This document shows positions 1 through 5,167 of a DNA stretch of 6,689 nucleotides, one piece after another (within the stretch, counting starts at the first letter, position 1; each line of letters begins with the position of its first letter). Origin of the DNA: Defluviicoccus sp. (GTDB taxonomy: Bacteria > Pseudomonadota > Alphaproteobacteria > MPNO01); assembly GCA_028820945.1 (NCBI GenBank), contig JAPPHW010000137.1:1-6689 (forward strand). The letters are read 5' to 3'. The position numbers and the translations under genes were made by a program. The notes below the pieces were generated by a model, which made no database searches, was not told the DNA's origin, and worked only from the letters and a program-made list of their open reading frames with translations.

Positions 1-1
1 A

Positions 2-21
2 CATACCACCCAAATCCTCCT
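2..21 (-). promoter_or_regulatory. Ribosome binding site and ATG of a gene starting at the left edge
   Basis: On the minus strand a perfect AGGAGG (21-16) is followed after 11 nt by ATG (4-2). The gene itself would lie outside the window, downstream of and codirectional with the ligase. Only the start signal is visible, so its product is unknown. An 11-nt spacer is slightly long, and a start codon beyond the edge is also possible. Confidence 0.35.
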
Positions 22-33
22 AGGAATTCCACA

Positions 34-148
34 CCGTCATGCCCGGACTTGTTCCGGGCATCCACGCCCCGCCGCCGCCTCGCCCGCGCCCGGCTCGCAC
101 CGCGATGCCGCAAGACGTGGATGCCCGGAACAAGTCCGGGCATGACGG
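34..148. repeat. Perfect 33-bp inverted repeat built from two copies of a dispersed palindromic element
   Basis: Positions 34-66 and 116-148 are exact reverse complements of each other, separated by 49 bp of very GC-rich sequence. Each arm is itself a hairpin: atgcccgga (39-47) pairs with tccgggcat (53-61) around a 5-nt loop, and 121-129 pairs with 135-143 in the other arm. The core resembles short dispersed repeats that I recall as very common between genes in Alphaproteobacteria, where they give rise to spurious 'MPGLVPGIH'-type translations; the open frames here are of that kind and are not genes. Lying 3' of the ligase, the structure could stop transcription or protect mRNA ends, although no T-tract follows it. 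The rest of 1-314 shows no coding evidence. Confidence 0.85.
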
Positions 149-246
149 CTGGGGGGAGAGGATGGCCGGAAGATGCCCGCTCCGCCCGACATCGTCCCCG
201 CCCATCGGCGCACAGCCCGCGTCGAAAATCTAAACCGGACAGCAGT

Positions 247-267
247 GGAACAAGTCCGGGCATGACG
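247..267. repeat. Partial third copy of the dispersed palindromic element
   Basis: Positions 247-267 are identical to 127-147, the right-hand part of the second arm, in the same orientation. The left half of the hairpin is missing: the match ends abruptly at 247, where the sequence reads cagt instead of continuing the palindrome. It is therefore a truncated copy that cannot fold alone but could pair with the opposite-orientation arm at 35-66. It lies 48 bp from the ligase stop codon. Confidence 0.75.
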
Positions 268-314
268 AGTGAAGTGACCTGGTGTCGCAAGGCATGGACC
301 TGCGGAACATGACA

Positions 315-1910
315 TCAAGCGCCGCGCAGCCGGAAGCGCTGGATCTTGCCGGACGCGGTCTTCGGCAGCTCGTCGACGAACTCGATCCAGCGCGGATACT
401 TGAAGGGGGCGAGCCGACCGCGGACGAAGTCGACGAGCTCGGCCCGCAGTTCCTGGCCGGCGGCGGCGGGCTGCTTGAGCGCGACGAATGCCTTGGGCTT
501 GACCAGCCCGTTCTCGTCCTCGGCGCCGACCACCGCGGCCTCCAGAACGCCGGGATGGGCCGCGAGCGCGGACTCCACCTCGAACGGCGCCACCCAGATG
601 CCTCCGACCTTCAGCATGTCGTCGTCGCGGCCGCAGAAATAGTGATAGCCGTCCGCGTCCCGGTAGCAGGTATCCCCGGTGTGGAACCAGCCGCCGTCGC
701 GCATGCCGCGCGCGGTCCGCTCCGGCTTGTTCCAGTAATAGGTGGCGACGCTCTCGCCCCTGATGACGAACTCGCCGGGCTCGCCGTCGGGAAGATCCTT
801 GCCGTTTTCGCCGACGATGCGCCCCTCGTAACCCGGGACCAGCGTCCCGAGCGAGCCCGCCCTGACCTCGCCCGGCGGGTTGGCCGTATAGAAGTGCAGC
901 GCCTCGCTGGAGCCGATGGATTCCACGATCTCGACGCCGCAGCGCGCTTTCCACTCCTCGAACACGGAGGCAGGCAATGGCTCGCCGCCGGACGCGGCCC
1001 AGCGCAGGCTGGAGAGGTCGGCCGCGTGCCCCGCCTCGATCGCCGCGAGCTGCATCGCGTAGAGGGTCGGGACCCCGAAATAGACGCTCGGCCCGAACGC
1101 GGAAATCGCATCCAGCGTGTTCTCCGCCGTCGGCCGGTCCTCGAGATAGACCGCCGTCGCCCCGGTCCAGAGCGGGAAGGAGACCGAATTCCCGAGCCCA
1201 TAGGCGAAGAACATCTTGGGCGGCGAGAACAGCACGTCGTCGGCCGTCATCCCCGCGATCGCTTCGGCATAGAGGACGGAGGTGTAGATCTGGTCCTTGT
1301 GCTGGTGGACCGACGCCTTGGGATCCCCGGTCGAGCCCGACGAGTAGAGCCAGAAGCAGTCGGTCCTAGGAGTCGTGGGCTCGGGCGGGCACCAGGGATC
1401 GGCGGCGGCCAGCACCGCCTCGTGCGAGAGCCAGCCCGGCGCTTCCGAATCGACGCAGATGCGGTGGCGGACAGCGGCGCCGGCCTCGGCGAGCGCCGGC
1501 TCCACCTCGCCGAACATGTCGGCATGGGCCATGACCGCGCAGGCGCCCGAATCCTTCAGCATGTAGGCGTAATCCGCCGCCCGCAGGAAATAGTTGACCG
1601 GGATCGCCACCGCGCCGATCCGCGCCGCGCCGAGAAAGCCGTCATGGAAGCCGGGACCGTCCTTGCAGAACAGCATGACGCGGTCGCCCGGCCCGATTCC
1701 GAGCGCCTTGAAGGCATTGGCGGTCCGGTTCGCGCGCTCGGCGATGGCGGCGAAGCTCCACGAGGCGCCGTGCGTGACCAGGAGCGGCTTGTCGCCCCTT
1801 CCCTCCTCCAGATGGCGGTCGAGGAACGCGACGGTGACGTTGAACGTGTCCGCGAACGCGACGCCCCGCGGCGTGGCGGACTCGTCGACGGCGACACTGT
1901 GATCGCGCAT
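315..1910 (-). CDS. Benzoate-CoA ligase family protein (AMP-dependent acyl-CoA synthetase)
   Basis: A 531-residue ANL-superfamily adenylating enzyme, about normal length for benzoate/4-hydroxybenzoate-CoA ligases. It should activate a carboxylic acid with ATP to the acyl-adenylate and transfer it to CoA in the cytoplasm, the entry step of aromatic-acid catabolism. Visible motifs are the phosphate-binding loop YSSGSTGDPK (189-198), the FFAYGLG stretch (234-240) typical of benzoate-CoA ligases, the A5 motif IGSSEALHFY (332-341), HTGD (410-413), the hinge region GRDDDMLKVGG (427-437), and the C-terminal catalytic lysine in SGK (K522). The start at 1910 is supported by the purine-rich ribosome site GGGAGGGGG directly upstream. 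Oddities: the P-loop ends PKAS rather than the usual PKG, and SSEALHFY differs from the STEMLHIF form I recall for benzoate-specific enzymes. The family call is firm, but the substrate is uncertain. Confidence 0.9.
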   Translation of the reverse strand: MRDHSVAVDESATPRGVAFADTFNVTVAFLDRHLEEGRGDKPLLVTHGASWSFAAIAERANRTANAFKALGIGPGDRVMLFCKDGPGFHDGFLGAARIGAVAIPVNYFLRAADYAYMLKDSGACAVMAHADMFGEVEPALAEAGAAVRHRICVDSEAPGWLSHEAVLAAADPWCPPEPTTPRTDCFWLYSSGSTGDPKASVHQHKDQIYTSVLYAEAIAGMTADDVLFSPPKMFFAYGLGNSVSFPLWTGATAVYLEDRPTAENTLDAISAFGPSVYFGVPTLYAMQLAAIEAGHAADLSSLRWAASGGEPLPASVFEEWKARCGVEIVESIGSSEALHFYTANPPGEVRAGSLGTLVPGYEGRIVGENGKDLPDGEPGEFVIRGESVATYYWNKPERTARGMRDGGWFHTGDTCYRDADGYHYFCGRDDDMLKVGGIWVAPFEVESALAAHPGVLEAAVVGAEDENGLVKPKAFVALKQPAAAGQELRAELVDFVRGRLAPFKYPRWIEFVDELPKTASGKIQRFRLRGA

Positions 1911-1931
1911 GCCCCCTCCCGGTAGCGATCA
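1900..1931. promoter_or_regulatory. 7-bp inverted repeat around the ligase start, possible operator
   Basis: TGATCGC (1900-1906) and GCGATCA (1925-1931) form a perfect dyad with an 18-bp spacer that contains the SD and start codon. The right arm overlaps the proposed -10 box, so a bound repressor would cover the promoter. If transcription starts near 1921 the right arm would not be in the mRNA, so a DNA operator is more likely than an RNA hairpin. A dyad this short could be chance. Confidence 0.25.
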
Positions 1932-1957
1932 TAGTGAGCGGGGGCGAGAGGCGGCAA
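1912..1957 (-). promoter_or_regulatory. Candidate sigma-70 promoter and RBS of the CoA ligase gene
   Basis: The minus strand reads TTGCCG (1957-1952), 18 nt, TATGAT (1933-1928). The -10 matches consensus at 5 of 6 bases and the -35 at 4 of 6. Transcription would begin near 1921, leaving a very short leader made almost entirely of the SD GGGAGGGGG (1920-1912), one base before the ATG at 1910. The ligase therefore probably has its own promoter and does not depend only on read-through from the small genes 180 nt upstream. Confidence 0.5.
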
Positions 1958-2090
1958 GCGGGGCCGCGCCGGGTAGCGGATCGGTTTGGAATGCCGCGCA
2001 TCCATGATCGCCGCATGGCCACTCAGTTCTCCGTCAGGGAGCAGCGGCTGGACGCTCGGGCAAGGGGCTCCACTATGGCTGCAGCTGCCC

Positions 2091-2525
2091 TTACGAGACC
2101 TCGACAAGCACGGGAAAAGCTTTCTCGATACATGCCGCAATCAAGTCCCCGACCCATTCCGACTCGGGGGAGTTTCTTGGCGGCATGCCGTCAATCTCGC
2201 TATGCGATGGATCGGCCTGATGGACGCCTTCGGCCGCCAGAGGACAGTGGAGGAAACGGATACCGGCCACTCGACTTCTCGTACCGCCTACGCTCAGCTT
2301 GGCGAAGCGGCCTGTGGGCCTGATCTGCATCCGGATCAGCCGGGCGATCCGCCTCACCCGTTCGGCTTCGGAATATTCGTCGAAGCACTCCATCCAATTC
2401 ACCGACAGGCGCAGCTCGTTGGGCCGGAGCCGGAAAGCGGCCCCGTCGACGGTCCCGTCTTCCCTGACCGCGGACGGCCTGATGTAGCGGAGGACATTGC
2501 TGTCTTCCGGCAGCTCTTCACTCAT
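2091..2525 (-). CDS. Small protein of unknown function, second gene of a two-gene module
   Basis: A 144-residue soluble protein with no signal peptide or membrane segment. I cannot give it a function. Its N-terminal half has LRYIRPS (12-18), then DGTVDGAAF (23-31), then LRPNELRLSVNWMECF (33-48), followed by a charged stretch rich in Arg (55-70). The C-terminal half has DPSHSEIDGMP (105-115). I recall small proteobacterial hypothetical proteins with this combination (an 'RYIRPS', an 'LSVNW' and a 'DPSH..I.G' block), but no characterised member; this is memory, not a search. It starts 11 nt after the stop of the upstream small gene with only a weak ribosome site, which suggests translational coupling. 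GC is lower than in the flanking metabolic genes (32 of 60 bases in the row 2101-2160). The sequence blocks make a random open frame unlikely. Confidence 0.75.
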   Translation of the reverse strand: MSEELPEDSNVLRYIRPSAVREDGTVDGAAFRLRPNELRLSVNWMECFDEYSEAERVRRIARLIRMQIRPTGRFAKLSVGGTRSRVAGIRFLHCPLAAEGVHQADPSHSEIDGMPPRNSPESEWVGDLIAACIEKAFPVLVEVS

Positions 2526-2536
2526 GCGCGGCTAAA

Positions 2537-2932
2537 TCAACTCTGCGGACCGAATTCCAGGACCAGCTCTTTCAATTCGGTGAGCGTGCGTTGGCCATAC
2601 GGGGCCAGGCTTTCCTGAGAAGAAGCTTCCGGCTCCAGAAGCACATAGCTTCCCGTTCCGCCGCCGAGAAATTGAATGCCGATCTGGCATCCGCCCGCGC
2701 CCCTCCAGACGGCCCGAACGTTCCCGTCGTCCGTCAGGACCAGGGACGCCTTCGGAACCGGGGGTTCGTTTTCGATGAAGCGAGCGAAGTCGAGCAGCGA
2801 CACCTGCCTCAGATCGTGTCCGTCCGAGGCGCCCATGCTTCGCAAGGCTTCGATCCGCGCTTCGTACTCGGCCAGTCGGTCGCCGCCGCTCGACCCTTGG
2901 AAACCCGGAACCGGGGGATCCGGTCTTGCCAT
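2537..2932 (-). CDS. Small protein of unknown function, first gene of a two-gene module
   Basis: A 131-residue, probably cytoplasmic protein of unknown function. A Pro/Gly-rich N-terminus is followed by a likely helix (about 18-34), then SLLDFARFI (45-53), then a conserved-looking beta-rich core: LVLTDDGNVRAVWRG (64-78) and IGIQFLGGG (84-92), ending in YVLLE (96-100). The tail has a likely helix (116-127). The pattern 'LTD.G..RAVW...G..IG.QFLG' is one I recall from uncharacterised bacterial small proteins, without any known activity. The ATG at 2932 is chosen because no other good start occurs before the in-frame stop at 3002-3004; GGAG abuts this ATG, so the true ribosome site may be GAGG further upstream (2947-2944), or the start may be internal. 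It is followed after 11 nt by the 144-residue gene and preceded by a promoter-like sequence. Confidence 0.75.
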   Translation of the reverse strand: MARPDPPVPGFQGSSGGDRLAEYEARIEALRSMGASDGHDLRQVSLLDFARFIENEPPVPKASLVLTDDGNVRAVWRGAGGCQIGIQFLGGGTGSYVLLEPEASSQESLAPYGQRTLTELKELVLEFGPQS

Positions 2933-2955
2933 CTCCGAAAACGCCTCAAGAAATG

Positions 2956-2968
2956 CTACTCCGAGTAG
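2956..2968. promoter_or_regulatory. 13-bp palindrome, possible operator of the small two-gene module
   Basis: ctactccgagtag is a perfect palindrome with 6-bp arms and one central base, 23 bp upstream of the 131-residue gene's ATG. It lies where transcription from the TTGACA-N17 promoter would begin. A second, overlapping dyad pairs agtagag (2964-2970) with ctctact (2986-2992). This arrangement suits autoregulation by a DNA-binding protein, although neither small protein shows a recognisable DNA-binding motif. Confidence 0.3.
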
Positions 2969-2997
2969 AGTGTGAGAGACCCGAGCTCTACTGTCAA
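2969..2997 (-). promoter_or_regulatory. Candidate promoter of the small two-gene module
   Basis: The minus strand has a perfect -35 TTGACA (2997-2992), a 17-nt spacer, and CACACT (2974-2969) as a weak -10 with 3 of 6 matches. It falls in the gap between the oxidoreductase stop and the small genes and points at them. The -35 is convincing and the -10 is poor, so activation or a different spacing is possible. Confidence 0.4.
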
Positions 2998-3002
2998 GAC
3001 CC

Positions 3003-3029
3003 TAAAGATCGCCACGCGCGGCCGGCGAT
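3003..3029 (-). terminator. Weak terminator-like hairpin after the oxidoreductase gene
   Basis: Read on the minus strand, ATCGCC (3029-3024) pairs with GGCGAT (3013-3008) around a 10-nt GC-rich loop, followed by CTTTA. It begins 33 nt past the oxidoreductase stop and just before the next promoter, the expected place for a terminator. The T-run is only three bases, so intrinsic termination would be inefficient. Confidence 0.3.
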
Positions 3030-3061
3030 GGGGCCGGTTCGAGCTTCCTCATCTCTTGTGC

Positions 3062-4138
3062 CTACTCCGCCGCGGCGCGGGCGTGGCTCCCCTCGAAGGC
3101 CGGGGCGACCTCCTCGATGAACTTGTGCATCTGATCCTTGACCATCCGGTGCGGCTTGCGGCCCACGTTGAAGTAGAGGATGACCTCGTCGATGCCGTCG
3201 GACTCGACGCGCTTGAGGGTCTCGATCACCGCGTCGGCGTTGCCGATCAGAATCGACTTGTCGGACAGGGTCTCCTTGGTCATGCCGCGCAGGATCTCGT
3301 TGATCTTCATGAAGTAGTGCATGGTGGGCGGCATCTTGGACGGATCGTCCGGGAACGCTCTCAGCACGCAGTGGCGGAAGTAGTCCATCATCGCCTGGCG
3401 GCCGAAATCCTCCTCCTCCGCGGTGTCGGCGAGGTGGATGAAGTAGCTGCACTTGGCGCGGCCGGGCGCGTTGCCCTCCCTGGCGCAGGCCTCGCGGTAC
3501 TGCTCCACCGCCGGCCCCAGCCCGCCGAAGATCATCGAGGCGGCGAAGGGGGCGTAGATTATGTTGAGCCCGCGCCTGGCCGCCATCTCCATGCTGGTGC
3601 CCGAGAAGCAGGCGATATAGACCGGGATCGGCCGCTGCACCGGCTTGGGCGTGATCTCCATGTCCCGGATGTCGTAATACGCGCCCTCGTGCGACCACAT
3701 CCCGGGCTCGGTCCACGCCTTGAGGACGACGTCGATGCCCTCCTCGAATATCTCCTTGGACGCCATGAAGTCGGCACCGAAGGGCTCGTACTCGGCCCGG
3801 TCGTAGCCCCGCCCCGTGGCGTACTCGACCCGCCCGCCGCTCAAGAGATCCAGCGTCGCCCAGCACTCGGCGACGTGGATCGGGTGGTGGATCGGCAGCA
3901 CGTTGACCGCCGGCGCGAGCCGGATGCGCTCGGTCTCCGGGATGATGCTCGCCAGCAAGAGGTCGGGGCGCGAGTTGACGCCGAGGCGGTCGAAATGGTG
4001 CTCGCCGATCCAGGCCGAGGCGAACCCCAGCCGGTCGGCGAGCACCGCCTGCTCGCGGATCTCGAGCACGAAGTCGCTCGCGCTCCTCGGATTGTCCGGA
4101 TAGTAGTTGTCGGACAGGGTGAAATAGCCGAATTCCAT
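3062..4138 (-). CDS. LLM class flavin-dependent oxidoreductase (luciferase-like monooxygenase)
   Basis: A 358-residue cytoplasmic TIM-barrel flavoenzyme of the bacterial luciferase family. Such enzymes use reduced FMN or F420, usually FMN supplied by a partner reductase, to oxygenate small organic substrates. Visible features are the N-terminal strand MEFGYFTL (1-8), LGFASAWIGEHHF (37-49) with the conserved EHHF corresponding to the active-site His region of luciferase alpha, LDLLSGGRVEYATGRGY (96-112) with the family's SGGR and GRGY blocks, and PIPVYIACFSG (170-180). Length is normal. I chose ATG at 4138 because the barrel's first strand begins there and GAGG lies just upstream; a longer frame opens at 4228, but its 30 extra residues resemble no family N-terminus. 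No flavin reductase gene is visible in the window. The family is certain; the substrate is not inferable. Confidence 0.9.
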   Translation of the reverse strand: MEFGYFTLSDNYYPDNPRSASDFVLEIREQAVLADRLGFASAWIGEHHFDRLGVNSRPDLLLASIIPETERIRLAPAVNVLPIHHPIHVAECWATLDLLSGGRVEYATGRGYDRAEYEPFGADFMASKEIFEEGIDVVLKAWTEPGMWSHEGAYYDIRDMEITPKPVQRPIPVYIACFSGTSMEMAARRGLNIIYAPFAASMIFGGLGPAVEQYREACAREGNAPGRAKCSYFIHLADTAEEEDFGRQAMMDYFRHCVLRAFPDDPSKMPPTMHYFMKINEILRGMTKETLSDKSILIGNADAVIETLKRVESDGIDEVILYFNVGRKPHRMVKDQMHKFIEEVAPAFEGSHARAAAE

Positions 4139-4176
4139 GACGCCTCGCTTTCGGGCCGGGCCGATTCCGCCCGATG

Positions 4177-4203
4177 TGTATAGGCAAATCGGGGGAGCCG
4201 CAA
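4177..4203 (-). promoter_or_regulatory. Possible promoter of the flavin oxidoreductase gene
   Basis: In the 109-nt gap upstream of the oxidoreductase, the minus strand has TATACA (4182-4177), a good -10, with TTGCGG (4203-4198) as a -35 only 15 nt away. That spacing is short, so the call is weak. No other hexamer pair in this gap looks better. Confidence 0.25.
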
Positions 4204-4247
4204 CGAGGCGCTCACGTTTGGCTTGCATGCGAGAAGACCGTGTGCGG

Positions 4248-5000
4248 TCAGGCGCAACCGATGTCGAGCGTCAGCGGTGCGTGATCGCTCAACCCTGCGC
4301 CCGTCCAGTCCTCGAATGAGCCTACGTCCAAGCTGAAATCGCGCGCTGCCCATGCACGGGGCATGTAGATGAAGTCTATGTGAAACTTCTTAAGGTGGCT
4401 CCATCGATGATAATGGGTCGGTTGGGACTCGCCACCGTAGTCCTCGTCCATTTTCGTATGATAGGCGCTGATTAGCCGGTAGCTTTCCAGGACATTGCGC
4501 GCATTGGAGTGATTACTCTCCCGGCCGGGCGTATCGAAATTGACATTGTTGTTGAAATCCCCCGCGACGACGGCGTCTTCTCCGGCGAGAAATGGACGGT
4601 AGAATTCCAGAGCCCTGCGCAGCGGTCCGGGATCCGCCCTGCGCAACCCGGTGGGCGAACAGACAGCAAGAAGGTTGAAGCGCTGTGGGGCCGTGACCTC
4701 TACCGGAAGCATGGAACCCAGACCACGGTTGAAGCGACCATGAATATGGCCCGCTCCGCCGTTGAAGAAGAAAACAGCTAGCCCGAATTGCAGCCACCGA
4801 TCCTGGCCCATGTCCGGTGTCCAGTTCGGGTTACCACCGCTCCAGATCGAGGGGGCGGAGAAGGCCGGCAGGTTGCACTTGCGCGACAGAATTTCCGGAT
4901 CGGCGCACTCGGATACGACCGCAATGTCCGGTTTCAGGGTCAGAAGACGGTCGAATTTCCTGTGCATCGCCTTGGCGCAATTCCAGACCACGATCCGCAT
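4248..5000 (-). CDS. Endonuclease/exonuclease/phosphatase (EEP) domain protein
   Basis: A 250-residue protein consisting of one EEP (DNase I-like) fold, a metal-dependent phosphodiesterase/phosphatase scaffold. Expected catalytic elements are present in order: MRIVVWNC with Asn7, VVSEC with metal-binding Glu31, VAGDFNNN (145-152) with Asp148 and Asn150, FHIDFIYMP (206-214) with Asp209, and LSDHAPL (237-243) with the Asp-His pair 239-240. All key residues are intact, so it should be active. The substrate (DNA, RNA, phospholipid or nucleotide) cannot be read from the sequence, and there is no signal peptide. The start at 5000 is supported by GGGAG (5014-5010) with a 9-nt spacer. GC is low for this window (31 of 60 bases in row 4441-4500), which hints at a separate origin from its neighbours. 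It lies upstream of, and codirectional with, the oxidoreductase and divergent from the molybdenum hydroxylase. Confidence 0.88.
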   Translation of the reverse strand: MRIVVWNCAKAMHRKFDRLLTLKPDIAVVSECADPEILSRKCNLPAFSAPSIWSGGNPNWTPDMGQDRWLQFGLAVFFFNGGAGHIHGRFNRGLGSMLPVEVTAPQRFNLLAVCSPTGLRRADPGPLRRALEFYRPFLAGEDAVVAGDFNNNVNFDTPGRESNHSNARNVLESYRLISAYHTKMDEDYGGESQPTHYHRWSHLKKFHIDFIYMPRAWAARDFSLDVGSFEDWTGAGLSDHAPLTLDIGCA

Positions 5001-5101
5001 GAAAACTGTCTCCCGCCGGGTGTTCGAAAGATGGGCTCATGTCCGCATGATTCGAGGAGAAATTGCAAATTGGCCAGCCTCGACCGACGGAGGAGCATTC
5101 A

Positions 5102-5137
5102 GTGAAGGTAGCGTTGACGGGCCCCGGTCCGGCGTGA
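5102..5137 (+). other. Short 11-codon reading frame with a strong SD, leader peptide or gene remnant
   Basis: GGAGGAG (5089-5095), one of the best ribosome sites in the window, sits 6 nt before a GTG (5102) that opens an 11-codon frame reading (V/M)KVALTGPGPA and ending in TGA at 5135-5137. It is in the same frame as the downstream molybdenum hydroxylase gene but separated by that stop. It could be a leader peptide, the remnant 5' end of a lost gene, or chance. The proposed promoter for the downstream gene lies inside it, so both interpretations cannot hold on the same transcript. Confidence 0.25.
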
Positions 5138-5142
5138 ATCAT
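5114..5142 (+). promoter_or_regulatory. Candidate promoter of the molybdenum hydroxylase gene
   Basis: TTGACG (5114-5119), a 17-nt spacer and AATCAT (5137-5142) match consensus at 5 of 6 and 4 of 6 bases. Transcription would begin near 5149, about 19 nt before the ATG at 5168. This also argues against the in-frame upstream ATG at 5141, which overlaps the -10. Confidence 0.45.
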
Positions 5143-5167
5143 GCCGCTTCGCGAAATGGGGGCCGGA

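Noticed and set aside
1..300. CRISPR array, because of repeated gtccgggcat segments
   Set aside because: The copies are in mixed orientation with unequal spacing (81 and 131 bp between starts) and one is truncated; this is a dispersed palindromic repeat, not a direct-repeat array.
37..954. Long minus-strand open frame rich in Arg/Ala spanning the repeats and the ligase 3' end
   Set aside because: It overlaps the well-supported ligase in another frame, has low-complexity Arg-rich composition, and runs through the palindromic repeats. It is a high-GC shadow.
282..1925. 547-codon plus-strand open frame antisense to the ligase
   Set aside because: Longer than the ligase frame but with no recognisable motifs; it is the antisense shadow expected in GC-rich DNA with biased third positions.
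2058..2090. Possible terminator just after the 144-residue gene (GGGCA/TGCCC pairing plus gcagctgc)
   Set aside because: The stem is only 5 bp with mismatches inside and no T-tract follows on the minus strand.
1911..2090. Searched for a tRNA or small gene between the ligase and the small two-gene module
   Set aside because: No cloverleaf, no conserved TTC-arm sequence and no open frame with coding character; only the ligase promoter is supportable.
4141..4210. 7-bp inverted repeat cgcctcg/cgaggcg upstream of the flavin oxidoreductase
   Set aside because: The arms are 56 bp apart, GC-rich and partly coincide with the ribosome site; chance is likely.
4139..4228. 30-residue N-terminal extension of the flavin oxidoreductase from the ATG at 4228
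   Set aside because: The luciferase-like barrel begins at MEFGYFTL, and a ribosome site precedes that ATG at 4138; the extension has no family similarity and contains the candidate promoter.
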